The position numbers and the translations under genes were made by a program. Shown here piece by piece: positions 61,692-64,000 of a DNA stretch of 64,000 nucleotides (positions within the stretch are counted from its first letter, which is position 1; each line of letters begins with the position of its first letter). A model generated the notes under the pieces. The model searched no databases and was not told the origin of the DNA. It saw only the letters and a list, made by a program, of their open reading frames with translations. The stretch comes from Alphaproteobacteria bacterium. GTDB taxonomy: Bacteria; Pseudomonadota; Alphaproteobacteria; UBA9219; RFNS01. The stretch spans positions 726,416 to 790,415 of the forward strand of contig JBBCGY010000001.1 of the NCBI GenBank assembly GCA_037200005.1, in the 5' to 3' direction.

Positions 61692-62873
61692 TCATATCCG
61701 ATCAAAAGGCCGCGTGCCCTGATTCAGGATATCCAAATAAGCCTGATAGGAAAAGACCTTGTGCCGCTCCTTGCCGGTCATCTCGCGCACGATGCCCAGC
61801 TCTTCCAGCACCCCCAGCGCCCTGAGCGCGGTAGGCAGAGATACATTGCAAGCGGTCCTGATTTTGGCCGTCGTGGCAACCGGATGCCGCTGCAGATAGG
61901 CATGCACGGCCAGCACTGATGCTGCGGATTTGTCTGCTTCGATAATCCGCTCTTTGTCCTTGCCGAATAGCGCGATGATGGCCTGCGCTGTTTCAGCTGC
62001 CTGAGTTGCGGTTTCGGCAACGCCGGTCAGGAAAAATTTGATCCAGGACTCCCAATCGCCGGTTTCGCGCACGGCCTGCAAATGGTCGTAATAGGCTTGG
62101 CGGTTGGCCTTTAGATAAAGGCTGAGATAGAGCAGGGGCGTTTTCAGCACGCCCTCAACGCAGAGAATGAATGTGATCAGCAGCCGCCCCAGACGGCCAT
62201 TGCCGTCGAGAAAGGGATGGATGGTCTCGAACTGCACATGCGCCAGTGCTGCTTTGATGAGAGCCGGGAGCGGGGTCTTCTCGTCATGCAAGAATTTCTC
62301 GAACTGTCCGAGCGTATCCATCAGCTTTTCTGGCGGCGGCGGCACAAAGCGGGCATTGCCGGGACGCGAGCCGCCAATCCAGTTCTGCGATTTTCGGAAT
62401 TCGCCCGGCATTTTATGGCCGCCCCGGGCGTTGCTCATCAGCTTCTCATGGATCTCCCGCATCAGGCGCAGAGACAGCGGAAACTCCTTCAGCCGCTCCA
62501 GCCCGTAATTCATCGCCGCGACGTAACAGGAGACTTCCGTCACATCATCCATCGGCACGCCGGGCACCTCATCCGTCTCGAACAGCAGCAGATCGGACAG
62601 AGAAGACTGCGTGCCCTCGATCTGCGAAGACAGCACGGCCTCCTTGCGGATATACATATAAAGGAACAAAGCCGGGTCCGGCAGCACCATGCTCATGCCG
62701 TCGAGCCGGCCTAGCGCCGTATTCGCTTTGTCGAGCAGCGGATAAAGCTCCTCCATCCGCAGCGGCGGATCGGGCGGCAATTTAGGCGGCAGGTACGCCT
62801 TGTAAGGCTCGTTGCCAGCGGCGGAGCATTTAACATAGCGCCCAATGCGCTTATTGATTGGCTTGGCTGACAT
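61692..62873 (-). CDS. Fic-domain AMPylase with inhibitory helix
   Basis: 393 residues. The Fic motif HPFLDGNGRLGR is complete (His219-Arg230). The N-terminal helix carries the inhibitory motif SSQIEG (Ser82-x3-Glu86-Gly87) of class II Fic proteins, and a C-terminal winged helix (KIRTACNVSLPTALRALGVLEELGIV) may bind DNA. Glu86 is expected to block ATP gamma-phosphate until relieved. Stand-alone, without a separate FicA antitoxin. Lies 119 bases upstream of the A2M gene, same strand. Fic genes are often mobile. ATG 62873 is preferred over 62888. Confidence 0.88.
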   Translation of the reverse strand: MSAKPINKRIGRYVKCSAAGNEPYKAYLPPKLPPDPPLRMEELYPLLDKANTALGRLDGMSMVLPDPALFLYMYIRKEAVLSSQIEGTQSSLSDLLLFETDEVPGVPMDDVTEVSCYVAAMNYGLERLKEFPLSLRLMREIHEKLMSNARGGHKMPGEFRKSQNWIGGSRPGNARFVPPPPEKLMDTLGQFEKFLHDEKTPLPALIKAALAHVQFETIHPFLDGNGRLGRLLITFILCVEGVLKTPLLYLSLYLKANRQAYYDHLQAVRETGDWESWIKFFLTGVAETATQAAETAQAIIALFGKDKERIIEADKSAASVLAVHAYLQRHPVATTAKIRTACNVSLPTALRALGVLEELGIVREMTGKERHKVFSYQAYLDILNQGTRPFDRI

Positions 62874-63558
62874 GATCACAAGTAACAAAAATTGCGATTT
62901 TCATTAGTTAAGCCAGATTAGCTCTCATGAGCATGAGTTGCAAGGACTCAAATAACGAAAAAGACTATATTTGTTATTTATTTTGACATGCTCTAAGGAC
63001 TCTTTTTAAGCCACACAGGCGGGAAACTGAATATTTATGGTGCATTTCAATATGATAATGACATAATAGATAAGAAGAAAAAACAGTATAGAGGGTTTTT
63101 TCGCCTCATCTCCGCCAGTCATTCTAAACGATGCACAGCCACTTCCGTTTTGCGCCGGAATACCCGTAAAGATCAAAAGGCAAAGCAACGAAAATGCCAG
63201 AACATTCCTGCACACTGCTTGGCTTCTGATCGGTTGGATAGCCTTCATCCTTGTCCTTCCGGTAATATCGATTTCGTTAGACCAGCATTGCTTTCTAGCG
63301 GCTGTCCCCGCAAGCAAAAAACCTTGCTGGGCGTTCGTTGTCGCATTAAGGCCGGAGGCTCGGTTGCGCGATACTTCCTGGTTTTCCCCCATCTCCCATC
63401 ATTTTCCCCATGTGGAAAGCGTTGCGGCGAAAAACCCCCCATGTTGGGGGCTAACGTATCGCAAACTTGTCCACCTTTATGCCTTAATTTAGGTTCATCC
63501 TTCCTATCGGCGCCCTTTGCGGATGCTGGCTAATCCATCTGGGGAACGACCGACCTTC
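62874..63558. other. AT-rich intergenic region with a possible attachment-site relic
   Basis: About 685 bases between the Fic gene and the MacA-like gene. It contains a 9-base match to the tRNA-Ser 3' end (TCTCCGCCA, 63109-63117) preceded at 63091 by GAGGGTT as in the tRNA T-arm, with an otherwise different middle. A weak minus-strand small frame is listed separately. The promoters for the flanking divergent genes should lie here. Confidence 0.4.
63006..63248 (-). CDS. Doubtful small membrane peptide (80 aa)
   Basis: From ATG 63248, with GGAAGGAC ahead, an 80-residue product with two hydrophobic stretches (VLAFSLLCLLIFTGIPA and ILFFLLIYYVIIILK). No homology is recognised. The ribosome-binding site and helices are suggestive, but AT-rich sequence yields such frames by chance. 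Confidence 0.25.
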   Translation of the reverse strand: MKAIQPIRSQAVCRNVLAFSLLCLLIFTGIPAQNGSGCASFRMTGGDEAKKPSILFFLLIYYVIIILKCTINIQFPACVA

Positions 63559-64000
63559 ATGAAACGCCGATTCTTATCACGTCCCGTTCTGGTTTTCGCG
63601 GCGCTGGCCTTGCTTGGCGCCGGCGGCTTGCTTTATTGGCAGAAACCGGCTGCTGGGGCGGCGGGCGCGGAGATGCGGGCCATACCGGTGCGGCTGGGCG
63701 ATATCGAGGAAACGGTCACGGCGCAGGGCAAGCTGGAGCCAAGAGATTACGTTGATGTCGGCGTGCAAGTCTCTGGACAGCTTAAGAAAATTCATGTCGA
63801 GATCGGCGATCCAGTCAAGAAGGGCGATCTGATCGCCGAGATTGATCCGAGGGTTTATGAGTCGAAAGTCGCCGCCGACGAGGCGCAGCTGAAATCGCTG
63901 CAAGCGCAATTGGCCGAGCAGCAGGCGCAGGAAGCTTTCGCGCAGAAGACCCTCGACCGCAACCGCAGCCTTATCAAAAACAAGGCCATCAGCCAGGAAG
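63559..64000 (+). CDS. macA: MacA-like periplasmic adaptor (HlyD family), N-terminal part
   Basis: Reads from ATG 63559 to the window end (147 codons). N-terminal membrane anchor (RPVLVFAALALLGAGGLLYW), then RLGDIEETVTAQGKLEPRDYVDVGVQVSGQLKKI, the barrel-sandwich start, DPVKKGDLIAEIDPRVYESKV (lipoyl half-motif) and coiled-coil hairpin DEAQLKSLQAQLAEQQAQE. Typical of MacA, adaptor between the MacB ABC exporter and a TolC-type channel. The MacB gene would be expected beyond the window. Confidence 0.85.
   Translation, partial: MKRRFLSRPVLVFAALALLGAGGLLYWQKPAAGAAGAEMRAIPVRLGDIEETVTAQGKLEPRDYVDVGVQVSGQLKKIHVEIGDPVKKGDLIAEIDPRVYESKVAADEAQLKSLQAQLAEQQAQEAFAQKTLDRNRSLIKNKAISQE

Noticed and set aside
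1-64000. CRISPR array, rRNA genes, insertion-sequence transposase or replication origin
   Set aside because: No regularly spaced repeats, no rRNA sequence, no transposase or DnaA-box cluster was seen on reading the window.

Overview
The window looks like chromosomal DNA of an alphaproteobacterium. The strongest markers are GcrA (9885-10400, minus), a CpdR-like stand-alone receiver (34334-34741), the short alphaproteobacterial HprK directly followed by RapZ (8539-9877), the chorismate mutase/HisC/TyrA set, and genes for a Gram-negative envelope (LptG, SurA, FtsEX, PlsC, MacA, alpha-2-macroglobulin with PBP1C). Base composition is fairly GC-rich except around 47.4-49.0 kb. I cannot place the organism below class level.

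Layout. 1-3.5 kb (minus): a KAS III-like gene, lptG and surA (cut by the window edge), a rearranged version of the usual lptF-lptG-lptD-surA order. 3.6-6.5 kb (plus, divergent from the KAS III gene): a NeuD/PglD-like acyltransferase, an acyl carrier protein, an SDR and a Rieske oxygenase. With the KAS III gene they look like a small acyl-building and oxidation pathway. 6.6-10.4 kb: glycosyltransferase, HNH endonuclease, HprK, RapZ (with a substituted Walker A lysine), GcrA. 10.9-14.6 kb: an HD protein resembling (p)ppGpp hydrolases, ParE, DUF1543. 14.7-21.2 kb (minus): one long operon-like run dnaJ, lipoprotein, fabI, aroC, chorismate mutase, hisC, tyrA. 21.3-28.6 kb: two paralogous glycine-zipper envelope proteins, PdxH, a CDF transporter, a GT-C-type membrane glycosyltransferase, a HIT protein, a membrane-anchored AAA-like ATPase and a small unknown protein. 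28.6-33.4 kb (minus): AsnB, then ftsE-ftsX-ydcF-plsC joined by ATGA overlaps. 33.5-37.9 kb (plus): a candidate structured RNA, a zinc-ribbon protein, the CpdR-like receiver, GalU, a parvulin, MutT, and a cysteine-codon leader peptide inside a terminator-like hairpin upstream of an unknown gene. 37.9-45.6 kb: DUF2000, RuvX, GatC, GatA, four lineage-specific genes, GatB and a small unknown gene.

At 45887-45979 lies tRNA-Ser(GCT), followed by a P4-type integrase, an AT-rich two-gene unit whose second product carries a HEPN RNase motif, an AlpA regulator and a truncated-looking protein. This is an integrative element at a tRNA 3' end; its right end is not clearly visible. From 49.9 to 53.4 kb is a tight four-gene group (DUF1835, fatty-acid-hydroxylase/sterol-desaturase family, saccharopine-dehydrogenase-like, DUF4166). 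Then come PBP1C and a 1950-residue alpha-2-macroglobulin without the CxEQ thioester motif, a Fic AMPylase, and the start of a MacA-like adaptor.

Best candidates for something undescribed: the HEPN pair beside the integrase, the KAS III/ACP/SDR/Rieske cluster, and the Cys-codon leader/attenuator at 37260-37345.
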